Assembly (NCBI RefSeq): GCF_035593265.1 | Contig: NZ_CP141614.1 | Location: forward strand, 2,294,001-2,358,000 | DNA from: Limnochorda sp. LNt | Lineage (GTDB): Bacteria; Bacillota; Limnochordia; Limnochordales; Geochordaceae | Direction of reading: 5' to 3' | Length of the DNA: 64,000 nucleotides | In this document: piece by piece, positions 28,348-36,501 of the stretch | Layout of the letters: each line of letters starts with the position of its first letter | Position numbering within the stretch: position 1 is the first letter of the stretch | The notes under the pieces: generated by a model | Seen by the model: the letters and a program-made list of their open reading frames with translations, nothing else | Database searches by the model: none | Told to the model about the DNA's origin: nothing | Position numbers and translations under genes: made by a program

Positions 28348-31341
28348 TCAGCCCGTGTTGCGCAGCCCCGCTGCGATGCCGGCGATGGTGACCAGCACGC
28401 CCAGGCGGCTCGTCTCGTCGGCAAGGGCGCGATGCCGACGCACGAAGCGGACCTGCAGGTAGCTCAGGGCGTCCACGTAGGGATTGCGCAGCCGGATGGA
28501 CTGGGCCAGAGCCGGCTCCCGCTCGAGCAACGCCTGCTGGCCCGTCACGCGCAGCACCCAGTGCACCGTCCGCCGGTACTCGTCCGCGATCCGGTCGAAG
28601 ACCTGCCGGAACGAAGGCCCCTCTTGAGCCCCCGCGGCCGACGCCCGGCCGGCGCTCGCGTCGTCCCCGGCCCCGGCCAGGCCGGCGTAGAGGGCGGCGA
28701 TGCGCATGTCCGCCTTGGCCAGCGCCATCTGGAGGTTGTCGACGACGGCCCGAAAGAGCGGCCAGTCCCGGTACATCTCGGCCAGCGCGGCGACGGCCGC
28801 CGGCTCCCCCAGGCCGCTCTCCTCCGCCCATCGCTCGCAGGCGGAGCCGACGCCGTACCACGCCGGGAGCAGGTGGCGGCTCTGGTTCCACGCGAAGACC
28901 CACGGGATGGCCCGCAGCGCCTCGAACCGCTGCCCCACCTGCCGCGAAGGCGGGCGCGAGCCGATGTTGAGCTCGCCGATGTGGGCGATGGGCGTGGCCG
29001 CGAAGAAGTAGCGCAGCCCCTCCTCGTCCCGGCCGAAGAGGAAGTCTCGGTAGGCCTCCATCGACAGGGCGGCCAGCCGGTCCATGACGGCCTCCCAGCC
29101 GGGGGGCACCTCCTCCCCCGGTCCGCCCGGCACGCCCGCCTCCCCACCTGGCGAGCCCTGCGGTTCGAGGGCCGCCCGGTCGTCGAGCGCCTTGACCGCG
29201 GCCGCCCAGACCACCTGCTCCAGGCTGCGCTGGGCGATCTCGCCGAGCAGGTAGCGCTCGGAGAGCACCTCGCCCTGTTCGGTCAGCTTGATGCCGGCCC
29301 GCGTCGAACCCGGGGGCTGGGCCAGGATGGCCCGCGTCGTGGGCCCCCCGCCCCGCCCCAGGGCCCCGCCCCGGCCGTGGAAGAACCGAACCTCGAAACC
29401 GCCCTGGTGCGCCTGCCCCAGCAGCCGCCGTTGGGCCTGGTAGAGTTCCCAGTTGGCCGCGAGGTAGCCACCGTCCTTGTTGCTGTCGGAGTAGCCCAGC
29501 ATGATCTCCAGCGTGCCGCCCCACGCGGCCAGGAGCCGCCGGAAGGCCGGCACCCCCACCAGCCGCCGCACCATGCCGTCGGCGGCGCGCAGGTCGTCGA
29601 TGGTCTCGACGATGGGCACCACTCGCAGGGGCGCACGTGACGCCTCGGCCGAGGCTCCGGCCAGCCCCACGCCGGCAGCCAGAGCGACGACCTCGAGCAC
29701 GTCGCTGGGCTCGTGCGCCATGCTCACCACGTAGGTGTCGACGGCCTCGGGCCCCATCTCCTCCCGCGCCGCCCGCACCACCTCGAGCGTGGCCACCAGC
29801 TCCGCCGTCTCGGGAGAGACGGCCCCGCGCGCCTGCACCCGTGCCCGCCCCACCGCGTCGGCCAGGGCCCGCCGTGCTCCCTCGTCCTCCAGCAGCCGGT
29901 CGAGCAGCGCCAGGCGCTCCTCCTCGGGCAGCACCCGGTAGGAGGCCGCCAGTCCCGCCATCCGCAGCAGCTCGTCGAGGGCCCGCTCGTGGACCTCGCT
30001 GTGCTGGCGCACCTCGAGCGGCACCAGGTGCAGCCCGAAGGTCTCCACCTGCCGGATGAGCCGGCCCAGGCTCCCCCGGACGATAGCCTGGCCCCGGGCC
30101 GCCAGCAGGCTCTCCTCCAAGAGGCGCAGGTCCGCCAGCAGCTCGGCGGCCGACCGGTACCGTCCCTCGGTGCCCGCCGGGCGTCGCCGCCAGCCGGGCT
30201 GCAGCGCCAGGTTGTGGCGCCGCAAGAGCTCCAGCCGCCAGTACATGGCCGCCAGCTTGCGCCGGTAGGGCTCGTCGTCGTTCCAGCGGACGAAGCCGAC
30301 CGGCTCCGGGGCCAGCACGGCCTCGTCGTCGGCCAGGGAGCGCAGGAGCCGCTCGGCGACGGGCACGAGCCGGGTGCTCTGGGCGAAGCGTGCCATGAGG
30401 CCCCTCACCGCTGCCATGTAGCGGCGCACCGCCAGGTCCCGCTGCCGGCAGAGCGCCTCCCAGGTCACGCGGGCCGTCACGTGAGGGTTGCCGTCCCGGT
30501 CGCCTCCCACCCAGCTCCGCAGCCGGACCATGGTCGGCAGCAGCCGCTCACCGGATGCGATGCGGGCCTCCAGGGCGGGATAGGCCCGCCCCAGCTCCCG
30601 CTCCAGGCTCTCGTGCAAACGGGGTAGCTCCTCGAAGAGGGTCACGTCCAAGAAGAAGAGGACCCGCCGCAGCTCGTCGGTGGGCTCGGGGCGCCGCGAC
30701 CGGATCTCGCTGCTCTGCCAGAGCAGGGTCAAGAGCTCCTTCATGCGGTCGCGCAGCACCTCGCGTTCCGTCGGCGGCGTCAGGGGGTCCTCGCGCCGCT
30801 CCAGGAGCTCGTGCAGGTCGTGGAGGATGGCCAGCACCGTCCGCCGTGCCGCCTCGGTGGGGTGCGCGGTCAGCACCAGATCCACCCGGAGCGACCGCAG
30901 CAGGGCCAGCGCCCCCTCCGCATCTAGGCCGCGGGCGCGCAGCTCGGCGACCAGCGCCGCCGGTGAAGCGGGCTGGGGAGCGTCGCGGTGCTGGCGCAGC
31001 AGGTACTGGCGGCGCCGGCGCACCCGGTGGTGCTGCTCGGCCAGGTTGGTCAGCCGGAAGTAGAGGCCGAAGGCCCGCGCCACCTCCAGCGCCCGCTGGT
31101 CGGGCAACGCCTCCAGGAAGTCGACCAGCTCACGCTCCAGGACGGGGTCGAAGCTGCTCCGCAACGCCTTGGCCGTGAGGCGCACCCGCTCCACGGCCTC
31201 GAAGAGCGCCTCGCCGCCCTGCTCCCGCAGCACCTCGCCCAGCAAGGCGCCCAGGAAGCGCACCTCGTCGCGCAGCCGTCGCAGGCGGTCCACCGAGGCG
31301 GCGCGGGCGGGGCGGAGCGCGACCCGTGTCGGTCCGTGCAC
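28348..31341 (-). CDS. ppc: Phosphoenolpyruvate carboxylase
   Basis: The 997-residue protein carries the PEPC catalytic signatures: VLTAHPTEAARRT, the GGDRDGNP region, VETIDDLRAADG, LGYSDSNKDGGYLAA, the mobile FFHGRGGALGRGGGPT loop, and the C-terminal GLRNTG. It adds bicarbonate to PEP to make oxaloacetate, replenishing the citric acid cycle. Two Gly/Ala/Pro-rich stretches (about 735-760 and 900-925) look like insertions. Translation begins at GTG 31341 and is driven by a well-formed promoter. TatA lies just downstream in the same direction. Confidence 0.95.
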   Translation of the reverse strand: MHGPTRVALRPARAASVDRLRRLRDEVRFLGALLGEVLREQGGEALFEAVERVRLTAKALRSSFDPVLERELVDFLEALPDQRALEVARAFGLYFRLTNLAEQHHRVRRRRQYLLRQHRDAPQPASPAALVAELRARGLDAEGALALLRSLRVDLVLTAHPTEAARRTVLAILHDLHELLERREDPLTPPTEREVLRDRMKELLTLLWQSSEIRSRRPEPTDELRRVLFFLDVTLFEELPRLHESLERELGRAYPALEARIASGERLLPTMVRLRSWVGGDRDGNPHVTARVTWEALCRQRDLAVRRYMAAVRGLMARFAQSTRLVPVAERLLRSLADDEAVLAPEPVGFVRWNDDEPYRRKLAAMYWRLELLRRHNLALQPGWRRRPAGTEGRYRSAAELLADLRLLEESLLAARGQAIVRGSLGRLIRQVETFGLHLVPLEVRQHSEVHERALDELLRMAGLAASYRVLPEEERLALLDRLLEDEGARRALADAVGRARVQARGAVSPETAELVATLEVVRAAREEMGPEAVDTYVVSMAHEPSDVLEVVALAAGVGLAGASAEASRAPLRVVPIVETIDDLRAADGMVRRLVGVPAFRRLLAAWGGTLEIMLGYSDSNKDGGYLAANWELYQAQRRLLGQAHQGGFEVRFFHGRGGALGRGGGPTTRAILAQPPGSTRAGIKLTEQGEVLSERYLLGEIAQRSLEQVVWAAAVKALDDRAALEPQGSPGGEAGVPGGPGEEVPPGWEAVMDRLAALSMEAYRDFLFGRDEEGLRYFFAATPIAHIGELNIGSRPPSRQVGQRFEALRAIPWVFAWNQSRHLLPAWYGVGSACERWAEESGLGEPAAVAALAEMYRDWPLFRAVVDNLQMALAKADMRIAALYAGLAGAGDDASAGRASAAGAQEGPSFRQVFDRIADEYRRTVHWVLRVTGQQALLEREPALAQSIRLRNPYVDALSYLQVRFVRRHRALADETSRLGVLVTIAGIAAGLRNTG

Positions 31342-31386
31342 CTGTGGCTCACCGTTCCCGGGTTGTGGGAGCCTCGTTTTCTGCCC

Positions 31387-31415
31387 ATTTTAGGAGCGGC
31401 GAGCCGGCGTCTCAA
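31387..31415 (-). promoter_or_regulatory. ppc promoter
   Basis: On the minus strand TTGAGA (31415-31410) and TAAAAT (31392-31387) are separated by exactly 17 bp. The start of transcription would be near 31380, about 40 nt before the ppc GTG. Two palindromes lie directly upstream of the -35. Confidence 0.7.
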
Positions 31416-31612
31416 CACTTACGAAAGTGAATACCGTATTCTTCTCCGCCCCTTGGACAGATTCTTCTCGGCTCGGCCCCCGGGCGGCCCTCACCCCCCG
31501 GCACCTGCGGCAGGTCGGCGGCGCCGGCAAAGAGCACCTCGGCGCCCGGCAGGAAGCGTGGCAGGTACTCGGCGATGGCGGCGAAGGCCGGACTCGCCAC
31601 GACGACTCGCAT
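31412..31612 (-). pseudogene. Short ORF, possible N-terminal remnant of a 2-hydroxyacid dehydrogenase
   Basis: ATG 31612 has an excellent ribosome binding site (AGGAGGGG, 5 bp). The first 37 residues (MRVVVASPAFAAIAEYLPRF, then LPGAEVLFAGAADLPQV) look like the start of a D-2-hydroxyacid dehydrogenase or a related Rossmann protein. The remaining 29 residues have no family character and run through the ppc operator region. It looks like a gene cut short by deletion. A genuine 66-residue peptide cannot be excluded. Confidence 0.35.
31416..31441. promoter_or_regulatory. Two adjoining palindromes next to the ppc promoter
   Basis: CACTT-ACGA-AAGTG (31416-31429) and GAATAC-C-GTATTC (31429-31441) are perfect inverted repeats sharing one base. 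They abut the ppc -35 box on its upstream side and are AT-rich compared with the surroundings, which suggests a regulator binding site. No regulator gene is adjacent. Confidence 0.45.
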
Positions 31613-31726
31613 GACGTCCCCTCCTGGGCGACCGGTGCAGGCGGCACCGACCCGGCGCAGAAGATTCTTCGCACGCCGGGGCCGACCTGGCGACGGCTCC
31701 GCAAGCGAGGAGGCATCGGGCTCGGC

Positions 31727-32551
31727 ATGCGCATCTACATCTCCATCGACATGGAGGGGATCGCCGGCACCTTCAGCTGGCGGCAGGATCAGGGCGAGTG
31801 GCGCCCGCAGGTGCGGCGCCTGATGACGTTGGAGGCCAACGCCGCCATCGAGGGGGCCCTGCAGGGCGGGGCGACCCGGGTCGTCGTCAACGACTCCCAC
31901 GACACCATGGCCAATCTGGACCCCGAGCTGCTCCACCCGGCCGCGGACCTGATCCAGGGCACCCCCAAGCCTCTCAGCATGGTGGAGGGCGTGCAGGAGG
32001 GCTTCGATGGCGCCTTCTTCATCGGCTACCACGCGGCGGCGGGCACGGCGCCGGCGGTGCTGGACCACACCTACTCCGACGAGTCGGCCTGGGAGATCCG
32101 CATCAACGGGCGCCCCGTCAACGAGGCGGCCATCAACGCGGCGGTCTGCGGCCACTTCGGGGTGCCGGTGGTGCTGGTGACGGGCGACCAGGTCGCCTGC
32201 CGCCAGATGCAGGAGTGGCTGCCATGGGTGCGCACGGTGGCGGTCAAGGAGCCGCTGAGCCGCTACGCCGCCCGCTCCATGCACCCGGAGCGCGCCCGCC
32301 GGGCCATCCGGGAGGCGGCCCGGGCGGTGGTCTCGGAGATGGCATCGGGGCGCAGGTTCGACACGTTCGTCTTCGAGACGCCCGTGGTGGTGGAGCTGAC
32401 CACGCCCCATACGGGCCAGGCCGACGTGGCCGCCCTCATGCCGGGCGTCGAGCGCATCGGGCCCCGCACCGTGCGCTACCAGGAGACCGACTACGTCAAG
32501 GCCTTTCGCGCGATGCGGGCCATGCTGGTGCTGGCGGGCTCGAGCCGCTAG
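31727..32551 (+). CDS. dppA: M55 D-aminopeptidase (DppA family)
   Basis: The 274-residue protein starts at ATG 31727 (AGGAGG about 13 bp upstream). It has the zinc ligands of the DppA fold: MRIYISIDMEGIAGTFSW, VVNDSHDTMAN, FIGYHAAAGT with DHTYSDES, and GRPVNEAAINAAVCGHFGVP. The family removes N-terminal D-amino acids from short peptides, as in peptidoglycan-derived D-Ala-D-Ala, and assembles as a decamer. It is not linked to a dipeptide transporter here; the Dpp-type importer is 9 kb away. Confidence 0.92.
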   Translation: MRIYISIDMEGIAGTFSWRQDQGEWRPQVRRLMTLEANAAIEGALQGGATRVVVNDSHDTMANLDPELLHPAADLIQGTPKPLSMVEGVQEGFDGAFFIGYHAAAGTAPAVLDHTYSDESAWEIRINGRPVNEAAINAAVCGHFGVPVVLVTGDQVACRQMQEWLPWVRTVAVKEPLSRYAARSMHPERARRAIREAARAVVSEMASGRRFDTFVFETPVVVELTTPHTGQADVAALMPGVERIGPRTVRYQETDYVKAFRAMRAMLVLAGSSR

Positions 32552-32615
32552 CGGGGCCTCACCGCCGCGGCCGCGGCGATGGGCCCCGCCAGCGGCGGTG
32601 GCTCCCCGGCGCCCG

Positions 32616-33122
32616 CTACAGCCGTAGGGGCGGGCAGCGCCCGCCCACGAGCCAGGCCAGCACGCCGCCCGCCAGGGCCGTCACCAGCCGGGGCCACTGC
32701 ATCGCGACGGCCACCGGCGGCGGCACCTCCACCAGCGCCCGCACGGCGGTCGCCAGCACCGCCCACTTGACCAGCGCTGCCACGCCCACGGCGGCGGCCG
32801 CGTGGACCCGCCTCAGGTACGCGGCCGCCACCACCTGGAGCGCGTTGGCCACCCCGATGAAGGGCACCAGCGGGGCCAGGGGCGCGGCCAGGATCCCCCG
32901 CCACAGGGCCACGACCGGGGTCAGCGCGCCGATGGCCGCACCGAAGAGGGGCCCCACCAGCCAGGCAGCCAGGAAGAGCGTGGCATTGACGACCGGGCCG
33001 GTCACCGGCTGGGGCAACCCCAGCGACTGAAACGCCGTCACGAAGGCCAGCAGCAGGGCCGCGACGACCACCGGTCGGGTGAGGCGACGGGGCGTCGCGG
33101 CCACGACGTCATGCGCAGGCAT
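32616..33122 (-). CDS. ECF transporter S component, substrate unknown
   Basis: The 168-residue protein starts at ATG 33122 (GGGAGGGAG, 8 bp). It has five or six hydrophobic segments: PVVVAALLLAFVTAFQSLGL, PVTGPVVNATLFLAAWLVGP, then GAAIGALTPVVALWRGIL and PLAPLVPFIGVANALQVVA. The pattern matches small ECF S components that bind a vitamin or precursor and share an ATPase-T module. The substrate cannot be assigned. It is divergent from the nitroreductase gene, and no ECF energising genes are present. Confidence 0.7.
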   Translation of the reverse strand: MPAHDVVAATPRRLTRPVVVAALLLAFVTAFQSLGLPQPVTGPVVNATLFLAAWLVGPLFGAAIGALTPVVALWRGILAAPLAPLVPFIGVANALQVVAAAYLRRVHAAAAVGVAALVKWAVLATAVRALVEVPPPVAVAMQWPRLVTALAGGVLAWLVGGRCPPLRL

Positions 33123-33285
33123 GGGTGCGCTCCCTCCCGAGGGGGGCATTCGAGGCCGGGATGGGGCCCGCCTCTCTGGAGAGTCTCCCCGCGAGAGGAC
33201 CCGGCGACCCTCACCCCGACGGGCAAGCGCCAGCCCGGTGGGATGGTACAATGAGCCCGAGAGGGAGCAGATGGGAGGCCGGAGC

Positions 33286-33864
33286 ATGGAGGTCGTCCAA
33301 GCCATCCGCACCCGTCGGAGCATGGGCAAGCTGACGGACCACCGCCCCCCTCGAGAGCTGGTCGAGCGGCTCATCGAGGCGGCCTGCTGGGCGCCCAACC
33401 ACTTCATGACCCAGCCGTGGCGCTTTTGGGTGCTGACCGGCCGGGCCCGGGAGGCGCTGGGCGAGGCCATGGCCCGGGGCCTGTCGGCCCGGCTCCAGGC
33501 TCAGGGCAAGGCGCCGACTCCCGAGCAGCTCGAGGGCGAGCGGACGCGACCCTTGCGGGCGCCCGTCGTCATCGTCGTCGCAGTGGAGCCCAAGATCGAA
33601 GATCCTCGCGTGGTGGAGGTCGAGGAGATCGCCGCCGGGGCCGCCGCTGTCCAAAACCTGCTGCTCGCCGCGCACGGCTCGGGGCTCGCTGCCTACTGGC
33701 GCACGGGCTCGGCCGCCTACGACCCGGTGGTCAAGGCGCATCTGGGCCTCTCGGAGCGCGCCCACATCCTGGGCTTCGTCTACCTGGGCTACCCCGATGG
33801 CGAGCTGCCGCCGCCCAAGCCGAGGGACCCGGCCTCGCGCACCGTCTGGCAGGGCTGGGAGTAG
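33286..33864 (+). CDS. Nitroreductase family FMN-dependent oxidoreductase
   Basis: The 192-residue protein starts at ATG 33286 (GGGAGG, 7 bp); an alternative ATG lies at 33271. It has the FMN-binding nitroreductase pattern: AIRTRRSMGKLTDHRPPRELVERLIEAA, WAPNHFMTQPWRFWVL, then AGAAAVQNLLLAAHGSGLAAYWRTG and ILGFVYLGYP. Such enzymes use NAD(P)H to reduce nitro groups, quinones or flavins; the substrate is unknown. A TACAAT box (33247-33252) precedes it without a clear -35. Confidence 0.9.
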   Translation: MEVVQAIRTRRSMGKLTDHRPPRELVERLIEAACWAPNHFMTQPWRFWVLTGRAREALGEAMARGLSARLQAQGKAPTPEQLEGERTRPLRAPVVIVVAVEPKIEDPRVVEVEEIAAGAAAVQNLLLAAHGSGLAAYWRTGSAAYDPVVKAHLGLSERAHILGFVYLGYPDGELPPPKPRDPASRTVWQGWE

Positions 33865-33867
33865 CGG

Positions 33868-33873
33868 TATAAT
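33868..33873 (+). promoter_or_regulatory. -10 element ahead of the CBS/CorC protein gene
   Basis: GCGGTATAATCGGG lies 4 bp after the nitroreductase stop and about 32 bp before the next start. TATAAT is perfect but no -35 hexamer is evident at 16-18 bp. Confidence 0.4.
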
Positions 33874-33904
33874 CGGGGATGACCCCCCATCGCGAGGGTG
33901 GGTG

Positions 33905-35386
33905 ATGCTGGGTTTGGATCCCGACACAGGATGGCGTATCGCCATACTTGTTGGGCTCTTGGCTCTCTCCGCCTTCTTCTCCGGCTCCGAGACCGCGCTG
34001 ATGGCCTTCAACCGCATCCGGCTGCGCCGGCTGGCTGACGCGGGGGACCCCGCGGCCCGGCGCATCGCCCGGCTGCTGGAGTCGCCGTCTCGTCTGCTGA
34101 CCACCCTGCTGGTGGGCAACAACCTGGTCAACACCGCCGTCACCGCCACCGCCACCGCGCTGGTGCTGGACTGGGTGACCGACGAGCGCACGGCGCTCGT
34201 GGCCGCGACGCTGGGCACCACGACGCTGCTGCTGCTCTTCGGGGAGATCACGCCCAAGGCGGTGGCGGCCCACGCGCCCGAGGCCTTCGCGCGGCGCGTG
34301 CATCGCCCGGTCGAGATCCTCCTCTGGCTCTTCTCTCCCATCAACCGCGTCCTTGGGGCCGGCACCGACCTGATGCTCCGCGTGCTGGGCCGACACCGGC
34401 GCCAGGAAGCCTCCGTCAGCGAGGAGGACGTCCGGGCCCTGCTGGCCGTCGGGCAGCAACAGGGGGTCTTCGCCCCCGAGGAGCAGCGGATGGTGGAGCG
34501 CATCTTCGCCTTCGGCGACCTGCGGGTGCGGGACGTCATGGTGCCCCGTGTCGACGTGGTGGGCATTCCCCGGGAAATCACCTGGCCCGAGCTGCTGGCC
34601 CTCGTGCGTCGCGAGCACTTCACGCGTTACCCCGTCTACGAGGGCGACATGGATCACGTCATCGGCGTCCTGCACGTCAAGGAGCTGATGCTGGAGGCCG
34701 CTCGCCACGCATCGGGGGAGTCGAGGCCGCCGCATCGGGCGTCCAGCGTCGGCCACGGGCCTCCCGAGGCCCCTCTGCCGGCCGCGTCCCCGTCGCCCGG
34801 CCCCTCGCGCCCCGCCTTCGACCTGAGCCGCTTCATCCGCCCCGCCTTCTTCGTGCCCGAGTCCAAGCGAGTCGTCGAGCTCCTGCGGGAGATGCGCCAG
34901 CAGCGGGCCCACATGGCCGTCGTCGTCGACGAGTTCGGGGGCACGGCCGGCATCGTCACCATCGAGGACCTGGTGGAGGAGGTGGTCGGCGACATCGCCG
35001 ACGAGTTCGACCACCAGCGCGAGCCGGCCATCCGCAAGGTCGAGGAGCGCGTCTGGAGCGTCGCGGGCAGCGTGCGCCTGGAGGAGCTCAACGGGGAGCT
35101 CGGCATCCAGCTCGAGTGCGACGAGGCCGACACCGTCGCCGGGCTGGTGATGGCCCAGCTCGGGCGCATCCCCCGGCCAGGCGACCGTACCGAGCAGGCG
35201 GGCGTCGAGCTGACGGTGGAGCGCATGGAGGGCCAGCGGGTGGAGCGGGTCCGCGTGCGCCTGGCGGGCAGACCGGGGAGCGAGGACGGCCTCGGCGCCA
35301 GGGGCCATGCGGCGGAACGGGCGGATTCCCGCACGGGAGCGGAGCTCCCCCAACAGTCCTACTCGGGCGCCGCGTTGCGGGAGTGA
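33905..35386 (+). CDS. Hemolysin C/CorC-type membrane protein (CNNM domain, CBS pair, CorC_HlyC)
   Basis: The 493-residue protein starts at ATG 33905 (GAGGGTGGG upstream). The order is: a DUF21/CNNM membrane domain (about 10-185; SAFFSGSETALMAFN, LLVGNNLVNTAVTA, FGEITPKAVAAHAPE), a CBS pair (about 210-385; RDVMVPRVDVVGIPRE, FTRYPVYEGDMDHVIGVLHV, MAVVVDEFGGTAGIVTIEDLVEEVVG) and a C-terminal CorC_HlyC domain (ADTVAGLVMAQLGRIPRPGD). A Pro/Ser-rich stretch of about 50 residues splits the two CBS motifs. The family is linked to Mg2+ or Co2+ efflux and toxicity control; hemolysin is a historical name. Confidence 0.92.
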   Translation: MLGLDPDTGWRIAILVGLLALSAFFSGSETALMAFNRIRLRRLADAGDPAARRIARLLESPSRLLTTLLVGNNLVNTAVTATATALVLDWVTDERTALVAATLGTTTLLLLFGEITPKAVAAHAPEAFARRVHRPVEILLWLFSPINRVLGAGTDLMLRVLGRHRRQEASVSEEDVRALLAVGQQQGVFAPEEQRMVERIFAFGDLRVRDVMVPRVDVVGIPREITWPELLALVRREHFTRYPVYEGDMDHVIGVLHVKELMLEAARHASGESRPPHRASSVGHGPPEAPLPAASPSPGPSRPAFDLSRFIRPAFFVPESKRVVELLREMRQQRAHMAVVVDEFGGTAGIVTIEDLVEEVVGDIADEFDHQREPAIRKVEERVWSVAGSVRLEELNGELGIQLECDEADTVAGLVMAQLGRIPRPGDRTEQAGVELTVERMEGQRVERVRVRLAGRPGSEDGLGARGHAAERADSRTGAELPQQSYSGAALRE

Positions 35387-35388
35387 GG

Positions 35389-35424
35389 GGAGGCGCGTGC
35401 GGCTGCGAGCCGCGCGGCGCCTCC
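35389..35424 (+). terminator. Hairpin after the CBS/CorC gene
   Basis: GGAGGCGC (35389-35396) pairs with GCGCCTCC (35417-35424); an inner CGGCT/AGCCG stem adds stability. A pyrimidine-rich tract follows (CTTCGTCTTCTTCGTC), without a pure T run. It probably ends transcription of the upstream gene. Confidence 0.6.
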
Positions 35425-35525
35425 GCCTTCGTCTTCTTCGTCTTCGCCTGCGCCCACCACATCGGGCCGGGGCGCTCGCGGATCAGAGGGCAGGAGAGGC
35501 GCCGCCGGCGGGCGAAGGGGAGCGC

Positions 35526-36384
35526 ATGCCCCCGCAGAGCGAGCACGAGCTGGCCCCGGCGCGGCCCCGCCGGGCCAACGACCTGGACGGCCGCACCTGG
35601 CAGCGCTACTCCATCAGCATCTGGAGCGACATCCGCAAGACGCCCGAGGAGATGCGCCTGCGTCACCCGGCCATGTTTCCCGTGGCGCTGGTGACCCGGC
35701 TCATCCAGTGCTTGACGACCCACGAGGACCGCGTCATCCTGGATCCCTTCGCCGGCACCGGGGCGACCCTGGTGGCGGCGGAGCTGATGGGGCGCATCGG
35801 CATCGGTCTCGAGATCTCCCCCGCGTACTGCGAGCTGGCACGCACCCCGGCCCCTGCCGCCGTCGCCGGACGGCGGGATCGGGCCTCCGTCCCCACGCGG
35901 GGAGCGTCGGGTCTACTGCGACGACGCCCGTCACCTGCTGCGCTACGTGGGCCCGGGCAGCGTCGACCTGTGCGTCACCTCGCCCCCGTACTGGGACATC
36001 CTGCTGCGCCGCCGCACGGCCGACGGCAAGCCCGTGCGGCACTATGGCGAGTCCACGGCCGACCTGGGCAAGATCGCCTCCTACCCGGCCTTCCTGGCGG
36101 CGCTGGGTGAGGTCTTCCGGCAGGTCTTCGAGGCGCTGCGGCCGGGCAAGTACTGCGTGGTCGTCGTCATGGACCTGCGCAAGGAGGGGCGCTTCTACCC
36201 CTTCCACGCCGACGTGGCGCGAACACTGGAGGCCGTCGGCTTCGAGTGGGACGATCTCATCGTCTGGGACCGCCGCCACGAGTACCATCACCTGCGCCCC
36301 CTGGGCTACCCCTACCGATTTCGCGTCAACAAGGTGCACGAGTTCGTGCTCATCTTCCGCAAGCCCCCCGACCCGTCCGCGTGA
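35526..36384 (+). CDS. DNA methyltransferase, permuted motif order, one frameshift
   Basis: ATG 35526 (AAGGGGAG upstream) opens a protein with YSISIWSDIRKTPEEMRLRHPAMFP, then SAM motif I (ILDPFAGTGATLVAAELMG) and LGLEISPAYCELA-like text. Near 35860-35890 the frame changes; the +1 frame then reads RVYCDDARHLLRYVGPGSVD, the catalytic motif IV TSPPYWDIL, and continues to the stop at 36384. The span is 859 nt, one base over a multiple of three. SPPY suggests N4-cytosine or N6-adenine methylation. The FAGTG block precedes SPPY, the reverse of the common beta-class order. No restriction gene adjoins, so it looks solitary. It could be silent if the indel is real. Confidence 0.7.
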
Positions 36385-36445
36385 TCCCCTCCTCCTGCGC
36401 CTGAGGGCGAGGGCCCACCCCCGGCGCTGCGGCGGGCCCCCTGGC

Positions 36446-36474
36446 TTGACGGTAACGCTTACCACAGTTACCAT
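36446..36474 (+). promoter_or_regulatory. Sugar ABC operon promoter with overlapping palindromic operator
   Basis: TTGACG (36446-36451) and TACCAT (36469-36474) are 17 bp apart. Between and over them lie GGTAA-CGC-TTACC (36451-36463), a perfect palindrome, and a further GTTACC (36467-36472) that pairs with GGTAAC. A repressor bound here would block RNA polymerase, as LacI-type regulators do. No regulator gene is adjacent. Confidence 0.7.
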
Positions 36475-36501
36475 GAGACAAAAAGGGCAGGGGGGTCACG
36501 G

